Shown in pieces: positions 42,013 through 51,300 of a stretch of 64,000 nucleotides of DNA. Position 1 is the first letter of the stretch; each line of letters starts with the position of its first letter. The translations under genes were made by a program, and so were the position numbers. This DNA comes from JBBDLF01 sp040879025 (GTDB taxonomy: Bacteria; Pseudomonadota; Gammaproteobacteria; Pseudomonadales; Pseudohongiellaceae), in the NCBI GenBank assembly GCA_040879025.1, contig JBBDLF010000040.1:124001-188000 (forward strand), written 5' to 3'. The notes beneath the pieces were generated by a model. The model did not search any database, was not told the origin of the DNA, and saw only the letters and a list, made by a program, of their open reading frames with translations.

Positions 42013-42951
42013 TCAGACAGACACTTCTTCTTTGGCCTGGCTGAAGCTTTGATTATCTTCACAACCGAAAGTCGCCAGTTCCTTGTCGATGCGTTTGATC
42101 AAACCGCACAACACCATACCGGGTCCGCATTCAATAACCTTGCTGACACCCCCCTGCCGCATGAACTGTATGCAGTCGATCCACAACACAGGGCGATAGA
42201 GTTGCTCGAGCAGATTGTTCTTGATGGTCTGCGGATCGGTGGTAATCCGGGCATTCACGTTCTGAACCACCGGAATTGTCGCTTCATTGAATGTGATTGA
42301 CTTCAGATCGTCGGCCAGTTTTTCCGAGGCCGGCCGCATGAGTTCACAATGTGAGGGTACACTGACCTTCAGCGGCAACGCCCGCTTGGCCCCGGCGTCT
42401 TTACAGGCGATCATCGCCCGTTGCACCGCTGAGGCGGAACCGGCTATGACGATCTGTCCTGGCGAGTTGTAATTTGCGGCCGAAACGATTTCTCCATGGG
42501 CCACCGTAGCACAAATGGTATTGATGCTTTCTCCATCCAGCCCCACTATCGCCGCCATCGCGCCGGTGCCGGCGGGAACCGTGGATTGCATGTAACGGCC
42601 GCGCTTGTGAACCAGGTTTACCGCGTCGGCAAATTCGATAACCCCCGCGCAGGTGAGCGCGGAATATTCTCCCAGGCTGTGACCGGCCATGATGAGTGGT
42701 GTGGGTCCCCCTTCAGATTGCCATAATCGCCAGATGGCAACAGAAGCGGTCAGCAGCAACGGCTGGGTGACTTCTGTTGTGTCCAGCATATTGCTTCCGT
42801 CATGCTGGCAAATGTCCCACAGATCAAGATCGATTACTGAAGAGGCTTCGCGAAAAGTATCGACAATCACCGGATAATGTTCAGCCAGGTCAGCCAGCAT
42901 GCCGAGCTTTTGCGAACCCTGCCCGGGGAAAACGAATGCGAATTTTTGCAT
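42013..42951 (-). CDS. fabD: Malonyl-CoA:ACP transacylase
   Basis: Loads malonyl groups onto ACP. The serine nucleophile is S92 in AGHSLGEYSAL, preceded by FVFPGQGSQKLGML at the N-terminus; the catalytic histidine lies in SVPSHCELM. The length is 312 aa, as usual. It starts 37 nt after plsX, in the place where fabH normally intervenes in E. coli. A 12-bp tandem repeat occupies that gap. Confidence 0.97.
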   Translation of the reverse strand: MQKFAFVFPGQGSQKLGMLADLAEHYPVIVDTFREASSVIDLDLWDICQHDGSNMLDTTEVTQPLLLTASVAIWRLWQSEGGPTPLIMAGHSLGEYSALTCAGVIEFADAVNLVHKRGRYMQSTVPAGTGAMAAIVGLDGESINTICATVAHGEIVSAANYNSPGQIVIAGSASAVQRAMIACKDAGAKRALPLKVSVPSHCELMRPASEKLADDLKSITFNEATIPVVQNVNARITTDPQTIKNNLLEQLYRPVLWIDCIQFMRQGGVSKVIECGPGMVLCGLIKRIDKELATFGCEDNQSFSQAKEEVSV

Positions 42952-42960
42952 GGATACTCT

Positions 42961-42990
42961 CTTGCTCTGTTGCTTGCTCTGTTGCTTGCT
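42961..42990 (-). repeat. 12-bp tandem repeat between plsX and fabD
   Basis: The unit CTTGCTCTGTTG (plus strand) occurs twice exactly plus a half copy (42961-42990). It begins at the plsX stop codon (42989-42991) and fills most of the gap to fabD, whose ribosome-binding site (AGAGAG) lies at its end. Confidence 0.8.
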
Positions 42991-44020
42991 ATGACCGGGT
43001 TTTGTTTACTGCCGTGCCCGTATCAGTCAGAATGCCCGCCACCCGATCGGCTATCAACTGGGGAACATTTTTTTCCGCCTCGCGTACCGCCTGTTCTATG
43101 GCGTAAGTAAATCCCTCACTGTCCGCATTGCCATGACTCTTGACAATGCTGCCCTGTAAGCCGAGCAAGCTGGCGCCGTTGAAGCGCCCGGGGTTTATCT
43201 GCATTCGCAACGGCTTTAATACCGGTGCGGTACAAAGCGCCAGCCCACGGGTCCACCAGGTTCGCTCCAGCCCCTCATCAATCATTGAACGCACCACCCT
43301 GGCTACGCCGGCGCTGGATTTTATAGTCACGTTGCCAACAAAGCCATCACAAACTACCACATCCGCTGTTCCCTGAAACAGGCCATTTCCTTCTATATAG
43401 CCAATATAATTGATCGCTTCACAGGTCTCCAGCATGGCCGCCGCCAGCTTCACCTGCTCACTTCCCTTGTGATCCTCGGCACCTATGTTCAGCAGTCCCA
43501 CGCGAGCCTTTGCACAATCTTCCCGGGATTCAGCGAGTACCGCTCCCATCACTGCGAACTGAAACAATTCACTCGCCTTGCAGTCTACATTGGCGCCCAC
43601 ATCCAGTAGAAAGGTTGGTTTTGTGGCGCCGGGAATCATAGCCAGCATGGCAGGTTTGTCAATCCCCGCGATGGTTTTCAGCAAATGCCGGCCCGCCAGC
43701 AACATCGCTCCCGTATTACCGGCGCTGACACAAGCCTGCACCCGGCATTGATTCACCAGCTCGATGGACATGAACAGGGAGGATTGCCGCCCGCGCCGCA
43801 AAATGTCGGTGGGCTTGTCTGTTTCGGTAACCTGCTGCGAGGTATGCAGTACTTTCAACCGGTCACGGTGACCGCTTGCAGCAAGACGAGGCTGAATAAG
43901 GCTCTCGTCGCCCACCAGAGTGAGCACCAGATCAGGATGTAAATCCAGTGAGCTGAGGGCGGCCGGGACCGTGACAGCCACACCGGTGTCTCCCCCCATT
44001 GCGTCAATGGCAATATGCAT
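42989..44020 (-). CDS. plsX: Phosphate acyltransferase PlsX
   Basis: Makes acyl-phosphate from acyl-ACP for phospholipid synthesis. The start MHIAIDAMGGDTGVAVTVPA is diagnostic, as are SAGNTGAMLLAGRHLLKTI and VVCDGFVGNVTIKSSAG. The length is 343 aa. It lies between rpmF and fabD, the conserved position; the downstream fabH is missing here. Confidence 0.97.
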   Translation of the reverse strand: MHIAIDAMGGDTGVAVTVPAALSSLDLHPDLVLTLVGDESLIQPRLAASGHRDRLKVLHTSQQVTETDKPTDILRRGRQSSLFMSIELVNQCRVQACVSAGNTGAMLLAGRHLLKTIAGIDKPAMLAMIPGATKPTFLLDVGANVDCKASELFQFAVMGAVLAESREDCAKARVGLLNIGAEDHKGSEQVKLAAAMLETCEAINYIGYIEGNGLFQGTADVVVCDGFVGNVTIKSSAGVARVVRSMIDEGLERTWWTRGLALCTAPVLKPLRMQINPGRFNGASLLGLQGSIVKSHGNADSEGFTYAIEQAVREAEKNVPQLIADRVAGILTDTGTAVNKTRS

Positions 44021-44050
44021 CGGCGAATCCAGGCTCAGGAACCTGAACGA

Positions 44051-44230
44051 CTAGTCGTTACCGTTATCCAGCACTTTCCTGCCTTTGTAAAAGCCGTCTG
44101 CGGTCATGTGATGGCGGCGGTGGACTTCGCCCGAGGTTTTATCCACTGACAGCGTTGGGGACTGGAGGGCGTCATGGGAGCGCCGCTGACCGCGTCTGGA
44201 TCGTGTAACCTTGCTTTTCTGAACCGCCAT
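44051..44230 (-). CDS. rpmF: 50S ribosomal protein L32
   Basis: A 59-aa basic protein, MAVQKSKVTRSRRGQRRSHD at the start, typical of bL32 without the zinc cysteines. I choose the ATG at 44230 over the upstream open frame. It sits between yceD and plsX as in nearly all gammaproteobacteria. Confidence 0.97.
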   Translation of the reverse strand: MAVQKSKVTRSRRGQRRSHDALQSPTLSVDKTSGEVHRRHHMTADGFYKGRKVLDNGND

Positions 44231-44292
44231 AACGGATTTCTCCTGAGTTATTCGAGCTAACCCGGTCATTGAACTTGACCAGTGTCGTAGGG

Positions 44293-44826
44293 TTATTTCC
44301 TTTTCAACGAAGCGAGAATCGCAAACGGCCCGGAATGGTCGTCTTTTTCTTCCCGTTCCTTGCTGTCCGGTCTGGCGGGAACGCTGTAATGCTGGCGTTC
44401 AAGGCAGGGTCCGGTTTCGTGGTAGGCCACAATCGGCATATCCAGTATCAGTTGTTCTTCCAGCAGCGCTTTCACGTCTATCATCGTTTCAGCGCTAATC
44501 CAGGCTTCGTAGCCTTCCGGCGGTGTTTTCGCGGCGTCACTGTCCGGAACCAGCACCAGTTTTATATCGTCCCCAAGGACAATGCCTACAGGGTCCAGAC
44601 ACCGCTGACAGGGAACTTCCAGGTTGGCGTCCACCCGCCCGGTCATGGTTTTATGGCCCTGCTCATCGACACAGAACGTCAAACGAGCGGTGATTTCACC
44701 ACTGCCATTTGACAGCAACTCACGCAATCGGGGTAAGTGATCCGGCCGCAGAGTCCCCTCGACTTCACCCTGCTGGATAAAGATTTTCCGGGCATCGACA
44801 AAATCTGGTACAGCCCTGTCTGGCAT
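44293..44826 (-). CDS. yceD: 23S rRNA accumulation protein YceD (DUF177)
   Basis: DUF177 protein whose loss affects 23S rRNA levels in E. coli and plants; the mechanism is unclear. The 177-aa sequence has the CxxC pair in VPCQRCLDPVG, the conserved basis of the family, and an acidic C-terminal half. It is adjacent to rpmF, the strongest contextual support. It lies 77 nt downstream of rluC. Confidence 0.93.
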   Translation of the reverse strand: MPDRAVPDFVDARKIFIQQGEVEGTLRPDHLPRLRELLSNGSGEITARLTFCVDEQGHKTMTGRVDANLEVPCQRCLDPVGIVLGDDIKLVLVPDSDAAKTPPEGYEAWISAETMIDVKALLEEQLILDMPIVAYHETGPCLERQHYSVPARPDSKEREEKDDHSGPFAILASLKRK

Positions 44827-44903
44827 AGGCGCGCAATAATAGGGGTAGAGTCGGTTTCTGTCAAAAAAATCTACTGTGCTACAGCAACTGAACGGCTGCT
44901 TGG

Positions 44904-45932
44904 CTAACTTGCGGGTTTTCCGGCCGCCTTCCGCCGCCTCTTGTCCTGACCCAGGGGGGAATGCTCACCCAGAGAGTCCATGATACCAGACATTACCGGA
45001 TTGAGAGGAGCGTCAAAAGCCACTGGACCGCCTTCCGGCAGTTTGAATTGCAGCCGCAACGCGTGCAGGCACAGGGTTTTAACCGCCACCTTCCCCGGCA
45101 GGGGAGATTCGTGCCCGCTCAATTCAAAATATTTACTGTCTCCCAAAATGGGATGGCCCGCATGCTGGCAATGGACGCGTATCTGGTGGGTACGGCCGGT
45201 TACCGGCATCGCCTCCACCAGCGTGGCGCCACGAAAGCGCCTGATCACCCTGTACCGTGTCAATGCCGACTTCCCCTGTTCCTGCACCCTGACCATGCGC
45301 TCCCCCGAAAGCAGTTCGTTCTTGCGCAGGGGCGCATTCACTTCGGTCAGCGACTGAGGCCACTGACCTACGACCAGCGCCAGGTAGGTTTTATCCACGT
45401 TTTTTGCTTTAAGTTCTTTATGCATATATCTGATAAATAAGGTATTTTTAGAAATCAACAGACAGCCGGAAGTCTCCCGGTCCAAACGATGCGCCAGTTC
45501 CAGATCCTGCCACCGGGGTTTAAGCTGGCGCATCGCCTCAATCAACCCCAGATGCACTCCTGATCCGCCATGAACGGCCAGTCCCGCCGGCTTGTTGATC
45601 ACCAGGAAATCTTCGCCCTCGAACAGTACGCTGTCCAGCAGGCGGTCCCTTAGCCCTGCCCCGGGCAATGCGGGTACCGAACCGACACCGAGACGCACAG
45701 GGGGTATCCGTACCACGTCCCCGGCAGCCAATTTGTATTCCGGCTTCGTGCGTTTTTTATTGATACGCACCTCACCCTTTCTGATCAGGCGATACAGACG
45801 TGACTTCGGCAGTCCTTTCAACTCCCGGAGCAGGAAATTATCAATACGCTGCCCTTCCGATGCCGCGGGCACCTCCACATACCTGACCTCGTTTTTCTCC
45901 GCCACCCGACCTTCGCTCAATAGACTTTCCAC
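44904..45932 (-). CDS. rluC: 23S rRNA pseudouridine synthase RluC
   Basis: RluA-family enzyme forming pseudouridine at 955, 2504 and 2580 of 23S rRNA. The S4 domain spans about residues 25-90 (LLRELKGLPKSRLYRLIRKG), and the catalytic motif AHRLDRETSGCLLI holds the aspartate. GRTHQIRVHCQHAGHPI is the second family motif. The length is 342 aa. The start is a GTG at 45932; another GTG at 45905 is possible. It heads the minus-strand run to fabF and diverges from argS. In E. coli the divergent gene is rne. Confidence 0.93.
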   Translation of the reverse strand: MESLLSEGRVAEKNEVRYVEVPAASEGQRIDNFLLRELKGLPKSRLYRLIRKGEVRINKKRTKPEYKLAAGDVVRIPPVRLGVGSVPALPGAGLRDRLLDSVLFEGEDFLVINKPAGLAVHGGSGVHLGLIEAMRQLKPRWQDLELAHRLDRETSGCLLISKNTLFIRYMHKELKAKNVDKTYLALVVGQWPQSLTEVNAPLRKNELLSGERMVRVQEQGKSALTRYRVIRRFRGATLVEAMPVTGRTHQIRVHCQHAGHPILGDSKYFELSGHESPLPGKVAVKTLCLHALRLQFKLPEGGPVAFDAPLNPVMSGIMDSLGEHSPLGQDKRRRKAAGKPAS

Positions 45933-46097
45933 CCCTGCCTGTTTTCAACCACAATGCCAATGAACCACGATTCTAAACCTTTACCCGCTCAATGTTGTAC
46001 AATCCCCAGCTTTTCGGGCGCGATGGTGCCGGCCTGTCAACCCCGGGCACCAAATTGAATTGCCTCGTGTTAAAGTCAAGGCTAAAGCCAATACTTC

Positions 46098-47843
46098 ATG
46101 CCAACCGTAAAACACATTCTCGAACAACGCCTCAGCGCACAGCTTGCCGCGGTCACTGGAGTCAAGGCGCAAGCCAACGTGATTACCGCCAGCCGTCCCG
46201 AATTCGGAGACTACCAGGCCAATGGCGTCATGGCCGTGGCCAGGCAGCAAAAAACCAACCCCAGGGAACTGGCACAGAAGATTGTTGACGCCCTCCTTGC
46301 CGATGGTCCGGACAAGGAAGGGTTGGTGGAACGCTATGAAGTAGCGGGCCCTGGTTTCATCAACATCTTTCTTGCCGATAAATGGCTGGATACCAGGCTG
46401 CAACAGCTGCAAGTCAACACCGACGCGTTGCTACCGGACACAGACCGTCCGCAGTCCATCGTGGTGGACTATTCATCGCCCAATCTGGCCAAGGAAATGC
46501 ACGTGGGGCACTTGCGGGGCACCATCATCGGCGATTGTCTCGCCAGAGTGCAGGAGCGCCTCGGTCACCACGTGATACGGCAGAATCATGTGGGTGACTG
46601 GGGCACGCAGTTCGGCATGCTGATTACCTACATGCAACAGATCATGGTCGGCAATAATTCCCTGCCCACCGCGCTCGCCGATCTGGAGAGCTTTTACCGC
46701 GCCGCCAAGGAACAGTTTGACCATGACCCGGAATTCGCCGAACGCGCCCGTGCCAGTGTCGTTAAATTGCAGGCGGGTGCCCCGGAATATACTGAGATAT
46801 GGCGACGTTTTATCGAAGAGTCACTGCGTCATTGCGAAGCGGTTTACGAGCGGCTGCGAATTACTCTGACGCGTGATGATCTCCGGCCGGAAAGCTTCTA
46901 CAACGCTGATCTCGGCGAGATTGTACAATTGCTGGACGACAGAGAGCTGCTGACCGTTTCCGATGGCGCCCGCTGTGTGTTTCTGCCTGAATTCACGGGC
47001 AAGGACGATAATCCTCTGCCAGTGATCGTACAAAAATCCGACGGAGGCTACCTTTATTCCACTACCGATCTGGCGGCGATTCGTTTCCGCTGCGGCACGC
47101 TCGCGGCTGATCGGATACTCTATGTTGTTGACGTCAGGCAATCCCTGCATTTTCAACAGATTTTCGCCGTGGCGCGTCGCGCCGGTCTGGCATCGGAAGC
47201 CTGCGCCCTGGAACATATCAGCTACGGCACCATGATGGGCACCGATGGCAAACCGTTCAAAACCCGGAGCGGTGGCCTGGTCAAGCTGATTGAATTGCTT
47301 GATGAAGCCGAACGCAGGGCCTTTGAGCTGGTCACCAGCAAAAATCCCGGTCTGGAAGAATCACGCAGACGACATATAGGCCGAACGGTGGGTATGGCGG
47401 CGGTCAAATACGCTGATCTGTCCAAGAACCGCAGCAGCGACTATGTGTTTGACTGGTCCAGCATGCTGTCGTTCGAAGGCAATACGGCGCCTTATATGCT
47501 CTACGCGTATGCCAGAATAAAGAGCATCCTGCGCAAGCAGGACGGCATGATTTCCGTCGAGGCGCGGCTGCGGATCACCGCGCCGGAAGAGCGTGAACTG
47601 GCACTGAAAATTCTGCAGTTTCCGGAAACCGTGGAACTGGTGGCGAGAGAATGCTACCCGAACCATCTGTGTTCGGCCCTGTACGAGCTGGCCGGCAGTT
47701 TCATGCGGTTTTATGAGGCCTGTCCGGTACTCAAGGCGGAGGCGTCCGTGCGGGATTCTCGCCTGTTGCTTGCCGGTATTACCGCTGAAACCTTGCGCTT
47801 GGGGCTGGAATTGCTGGGTATCGAGACCCTGGAACAAATGTAA
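46098..47843 (+). CDS. argS: Arginine--tRNA ligase
   Basis: Class I synthetase. The N-terminal additional domain (1-110) starts MPTVKHILEQRLSAQL; SSPNLAKEMHVGHLRGTIIG contains the HIGH motif (HVGH near residue 135). FKTRSGGLVKLIELLDEA follows the divergent KMSKS region, and the C-terminal DALR anticodon-binding domain occupies the last 120 residues. The length is 581 aa. It stands between divergent rluC and convergent htpG. Confidence 0.97.
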   Translation: MPTVKHILEQRLSAQLAAVTGVKAQANVITASRPEFGDYQANGVMAVARQQKTNPRELAQKIVDALLADGPDKEGLVERYEVAGPGFINIFLADKWLDTRLQQLQVNTDALLPDTDRPQSIVVDYSSPNLAKEMHVGHLRGTIIGDCLARVQERLGHHVIRQNHVGDWGTQFGMLITYMQQIMVGNNSLPTALADLESFYRAAKEQFDHDPEFAERARASVVKLQAGAPEYTEIWRRFIEESLRHCEAVYERLRITLTRDDLRPESFYNADLGEIVQLLDDRELLTVSDGARCVFLPEFTGKDDNPLPVIVQKSDGGYLYSTTDLAAIRFRCGTLAADRILYVVDVRQSLHFQQIFAVARRAGLASEACALEHISYGTMMGTDGKPFKTRSGGLVKLIELLDEAERRAFELVTSKNPGLEESRRRHIGRTVGMAAVKYADLSKNRSSDYVFDWSSMLSFEGNTAPYMLYAYARIKSILRKQDGMISVEARLRITAPEERELALKILQFPETVELVARECYPNHLCSALYELAGSFMRFYEACPVLKAEASVRDSRLLLAGITAETLRLGLELLGIETLEQM

Positions 47844-47852
47844 CCAGTAATG

Positions 47853-47886
47853 AGGGTCGGGGGGGGAATCATTCGCCACCGACCCT
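47853..47886. terminator. Hairpin between convergent argS and htpG
   Basis: An 8-bp stem AGGGTCGG/CCGACCCT (47853-47860 with 47879-47886) with an 18-nt loop sits just after the argS stop. No T run follows on the plus strand, so termination is only possible, not shown. Confidence 0.4.
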
Positions 47887-47891
47887 GTCAG

Positions 47892-49820
47892 CTACTGGTC
47901 GCAGAGTTCGAGCAACAGCTTGTTCAGGCGCTGAGAGAAACTGCCGGGGTCGTCCAGTTCATCGCCCTCGGCCAGTTTGGCCTGGTCAAACAGTATGCTG
48001 ATCAGATCGCCGAATCGATCCTCGTCGGCTTCCTTGTCGAGTTTTTGCACCAGCGGGTGCTCGGCATTGATCTCAAACACCGGTTTGACTTCCGGAACCG
48101 GTTGACCTGACGCTTCCATAATCTTGCGCATCTGCAAGCCCATTTCATCCTCGCCGATTGCAAGGCAGGCGGGCGAATCGGTCAGTCGGTGAGTGATTCT
48201 GACATCCTTCACCTTCTCGCCAAGACCGGACTTGATGCGCCCAACCAGGCTCTCAAACTGCTTTTCAATTTTTTCCTGCTGCTCCTTTTCTTCCTTGTCC
48301 TCGAGCTTGCCCAGATCCAGTTCACCACGGGAAATATCCTGAAATTTCTTGCCATCGTATTCGCTGAGGTGCCCCATCAGCCACTCGTCGATGCGATCGT
48401 GCATCAACAGCACTTCGATGCCTTTCTTGCGGAAAATTTCCAGATGTGGACTGTTGCGTGCCGCCTTCAGGGAATCGGCAACAAGGTAGTAGATCTTGTC
48501 CTGACCTTCTTTCATCCTGCCGATGTAACCGTCCAGGCTCTGATTCTGCGCATCGCCGCTGGATTCCGTGCTGGTGAACCGGAACAGGCTGCAAATTTTC
48601 TCCCGGTTACCAAAATCTTCCGAAGGACCTTCTTTCAAGACCTGTCCGAATTCTTTCCAGAACTTCGCGTATTTGTCGGAATCCTTGCCCAGTTTTTTCA
48701 GCATATCCAGCGCGCGTTTGGTCAGTGCGCTGCGAATACTGTCGACGATCGGATCTTTCTGAAGTATCTCTCGGGATACGTTCAGGGAAATATCATTCGA
48801 GTCGACAACACCCTTGATGAAGCGCAGATAAAGCGGTAAAAACTGCTCCGCGTCATCCATGATGAACACTCGCTGCACATAGAGTTTCAGGCCACGGGCC
48901 GCATCACGATTCCACAAGTCATAGGGTGCCCGGGAGGGGAGATAAAGCAGGCTGGTATACTCCAGCTTGCCCTCGACCTTGTTATGGGTCCAGTCCAGCG
49001 GATCTTCGAAATCATGGCTGACATGCTTGTAAAATTCCTTGTATTCATCAGCTTTGATGGACTTGCGGGGACGGGTCCACAAAGCCTTGGCCGAGTTGAC
49101 CGTCTCGTATTCCTTTTCTTTTTTGTTCTCCGCTTTTTTATCGCTGTCATCGTCCTTCGCCGCATCGTAATCCGGCTTTTCCATCAGAACCGGAATGGAG
49201 AGATGATCAGCATATTTCTTAACGATGCTCCGCAACCGGTAGTCTTCGGCAAACTCCTTTTCAGCCTTTTTCAGACGAAGAATGACTGTGGTGCCCCTGT
49301 CGGCTTTTTCCGCGGCTTCGATGCTGTAGTCTGATTCACCCTTCGATTTCCAGCGTATGCCCTCCTCCACCGCGGTGCCCGCTTTCCGGGTGACCACTTC
49401 CACTTCCTTGGCGACAATAAATGAGGAATAGAATCCCACGCCGAATTGCCCGATCAGTTGGGAATCCTTTTTCTGGTCACCCGTGAGCGACTGCAGAAAG
49501 TGTGCGGTTCCGGAACGGGCGATGGTGCCAAGGTTTGAGATGACTTCTTCCCGGGTCATGCCGATGCCGTTGTCTGAAACGGTGATGGTGCCCGCCTTTT
49601 TGTCGCAGTCTACCACCACTTTGAGTTCGGAATCCTCACCAAGCATTTCGGGTTTTGCCAGGGATTCAAAGCGCAGCTTGTCCGCCGCGTCCGAGGCGTT
49701 CGAAATCAGCTCGCGGAGAAATATTTCCTTGTTGCTGTACAGGGAATGGATCATCAGGTGAAGCAACTGCTTCGCCTCGGTTTCAAACCCTCTGGTTTCG
49801 GTTTTTACGTCAACAGTCAT
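47892..49820 (-). CDS. htpG: Chaperone protein HtpG (Hsp90)
   Basis: Bacterial Hsp90 dimer. The GHKL ATPase domain shows LRELISNASDAADKLRFESL, VSDNGIGMTREEVISNLGTI and LIGQFGVGFYSSFIVA. The middle domain (DLWNRDAARGLKLYVQRVFI) and C-terminal dimerisation domain follow. The length is 642 aa. A charged linker with DDDSDKKAENKKEKE lies near residue 220. It has an AGGGG ribosome-binding site 8 nt before the ATG, and a terminator separates it from the upstream TPR gene. Confidence 0.97.
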   Translation of the reverse strand: MTVDVKTETRGFETEAKQLLHLMIHSLYSNKEIFLRELISNASDAADKLRFESLAKPEMLGEDSELKVVVDCDKKAGTITVSDNGIGMTREEVISNLGTIARSGTAHFLQSLTGDQKKDSQLIGQFGVGFYSSFIVAKEVEVVTRKAGTAVEEGIRWKSKGESDYSIEAAEKADRGTTVILRLKKAEKEFAEDYRLRSIVKKYADHLSIPVLMEKPDYDAAKDDDSDKKAENKKEKEYETVNSAKALWTRPRKSIKADEYKEFYKHVSHDFEDPLDWTHNKVEGKLEYTSLLYLPSRAPYDLWNRDAARGLKLYVQRVFIMDDAEQFLPLYLRFIKGVVDSNDISLNVSREILQKDPIVDSIRSALTKRALDMLKKLGKDSDKYAKFWKEFGQVLKEGPSEDFGNREKICSLFRFTSTESSGDAQNQSLDGYIGRMKEGQDKIYYLVADSLKAARNSPHLEIFRKKGIEVLLMHDRIDEWLMGHLSEYDGKKFQDISRGELDLGKLEDKEEKEQQEKIEKQFESLVGRIKSGLGEKVKDVRITHRLTDSPACLAIGEDEMGLQMRKIMEASGQPVPEVKPVFEINAEHPLVQKLDKEADEDRFGDLISILFDQAKLAEGDELDDPGSFSQRLNKLLLELCDQ

Positions 49821-49875
49821 GCGGGCACCCCTGTTGTGTTGCGATTGGTTGGTTCATATCGGGCGGAACCTGGAA

Positions 49876-49913
49876 AATAAAAAAGCCCGGCAGTCGAATG
49901 ACAGCCAGGCTTT
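49876..49913 (-). terminator. Intrinsic terminator ending the TonB operon
   Basis: The stem AAAGCCTGGC/GCCGGGCTTT (one G-T pair) on the minus strand (49913-49904 with 49891-49882) is followed by TTTATTTT. It lies 50 nt after the TPR gene stop and before htpG. Confidence 0.85.
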
Positions 49914-49962
49914 AACTGGGGGCGATACGCTGGTTTTTCAAGTCACGGCGTCAGCCTGAAGA

Positions 49963-51300
49963 CTAGTCGTTGTACCCTATATAGAAATCAATTGCGGCTT
50001 CCTTCCGTGCCTGCAATGTTTCGTGGCGTTGCTGCGTGTTCTCGATAAACTCGATATAGTTCTGGGCATTCTCCCGGTCGTTGCTGTCGCCGGCATCACT
50101 GGCACGGCGTGCCGCTTCCAGCGATTCGTCGAAGCGATCCAGTTCCACCAGGGAGCGCGCCAGGAACAGTGCGGTATCGGATTCATTCGAGAGGTTACCA
50201 GTCGCCAGGGCGTCTCTGAATGCTTCCACCGCAGCGTCATAATCATGCAACTGGTAGTAGATATAGCCTAAGGTATCGTAATCATCACCGCTACCGGAGA
50301 TTTCCGCGGCACGCGTGGCTGGCTCAACCGCCATATCATACTCGTAGGCAAGTAGATACATTTGCACCAGGGTCTGCAGGTTGTCAGCGGTTTCTTCGAC
50401 AAAACCCTGTTCAATACCCGACAGCATGATTCTGGAACCCGTATACGGTATGTCCTCACCGGCCAGTGATTGCGCCAGGTTCATGAACTGGGCTTCACTG
50501 TCCATAAATCCCTGCAGATAGGCCGCCTTCAATGCCTGAAGGCGGTTATTTTCCTCATCAAGATAGGAATAGATGGGCCCCAGGTTGGTCCAGTCCCGAG
50601 GGTCATTATACTGGATGATCATCTTGCGGGTAACATCCAGTGCGTTATCGTACTGTTCCAGCGCGAAATAAAGGGAGTTGAGAAATGCCCACTTGTTTCG
50701 CTCGATGGTTTCACCCTGCTGGTTCAGCAGATTCATATGCAGAATCATGAAATTTACGGCGTCCTGGTAGTTGTCCAGCGAGTAATGGCTGTTGGCAAGA
50801 CCGAGGTAAACCACCGCATCCTCTTCTTCGGAAACCTCGCGCCACTGTTCGTAATAATTGATGGCTTCCTGGAAATTCTCTTCGCTCATGCTCAACTGGC
50901 CGAGCGCCCGCAATGCCCGCAACCGGGTATCGGGGCGCAGGTCTTCAATGGTCAGCATCTCCTCGAAGGTGCGGATTGCCCCTGGAATATCTTCGGTGGA
51001 CAGATAGTACTGGGTGTAGAAGTTAAGGGTTGTCGCTTTCTCGAAGTCATTCATCCGCTCGAAACGACGCTCGCGCAACTCATCCAGTTCTTCCTTGGCT
51101 TCGGCAAAATCAGGCTCGTCGTTTTCGTCTTCCGGGTTCATCAGTTCCTGAATACTGGTAATAGCCCGGAATACCTGATCACTCAGGGTATCGGATGACC
51201 GTGCGGCGGGCGGCTCTCTCTCTTCTTCACCAGCGAAAACCGGCTGCATCGGGAGTAGTGAAACTACGAGCAGGCTGAGTACGTATTTTGTGAGTGTCAT
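49963..51300 (-). CDS. TPR-repeat protein of the TonB operon
   Basis: An exported tetratricopeptide protein of 445 aa. A signal peptide is clear (MTLTKYVLSLLVVSLLPMQP, cleavage after VFA), followed by an acidic region and at least seven TPR-like helical pairs, such as LRALRALGQLSMSEENFQEA and YDTLGYIYYQLHDYDAAVEA. The start overlaps the tonB stop in ATGA. Similar TPR proteins end TonB2/TtpC operons in Vibrio and relatives; they are thought to act with the TonB machine in the periplasm, but the role is not defined. Confidence 0.88.
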   Translation of the reverse strand: MTLTKYVLSLLVVSLLPMQPVFAGEEEREPPAARSSDTLSDQVFRAITSIQELMNPEDENDEPDFAEAKEELDELRERRFERMNDFEKATTLNFYTQYYLSTEDIPGAIRTFEEMLTIEDLRPDTRLRALRALGQLSMSEENFQEAINYYEQWREVSEEEDAVVYLGLANSHYSLDNYQDAVNFMILHMNLLNQQGETIERNKWAFLNSLYFALEQYDNALDVTRKMIIQYNDPRDWTNLGPIYSYLDEENNRLQALKAAYLQGFMDSEAQFMNLAQSLAGEDIPYTGSRIMLSGIEQGFVEETADNLQTLVQMYLLAYEYDMAVEPATRAAEISGSGDDYDTLGYIYYQLHDYDAAVEAFRDALATGNLSNESDTALFLARSLVELDRFDESLEAARRASDAGDSNDRENAQNYIEFIENTQQRHETLQARKEAAIDFYIGYND

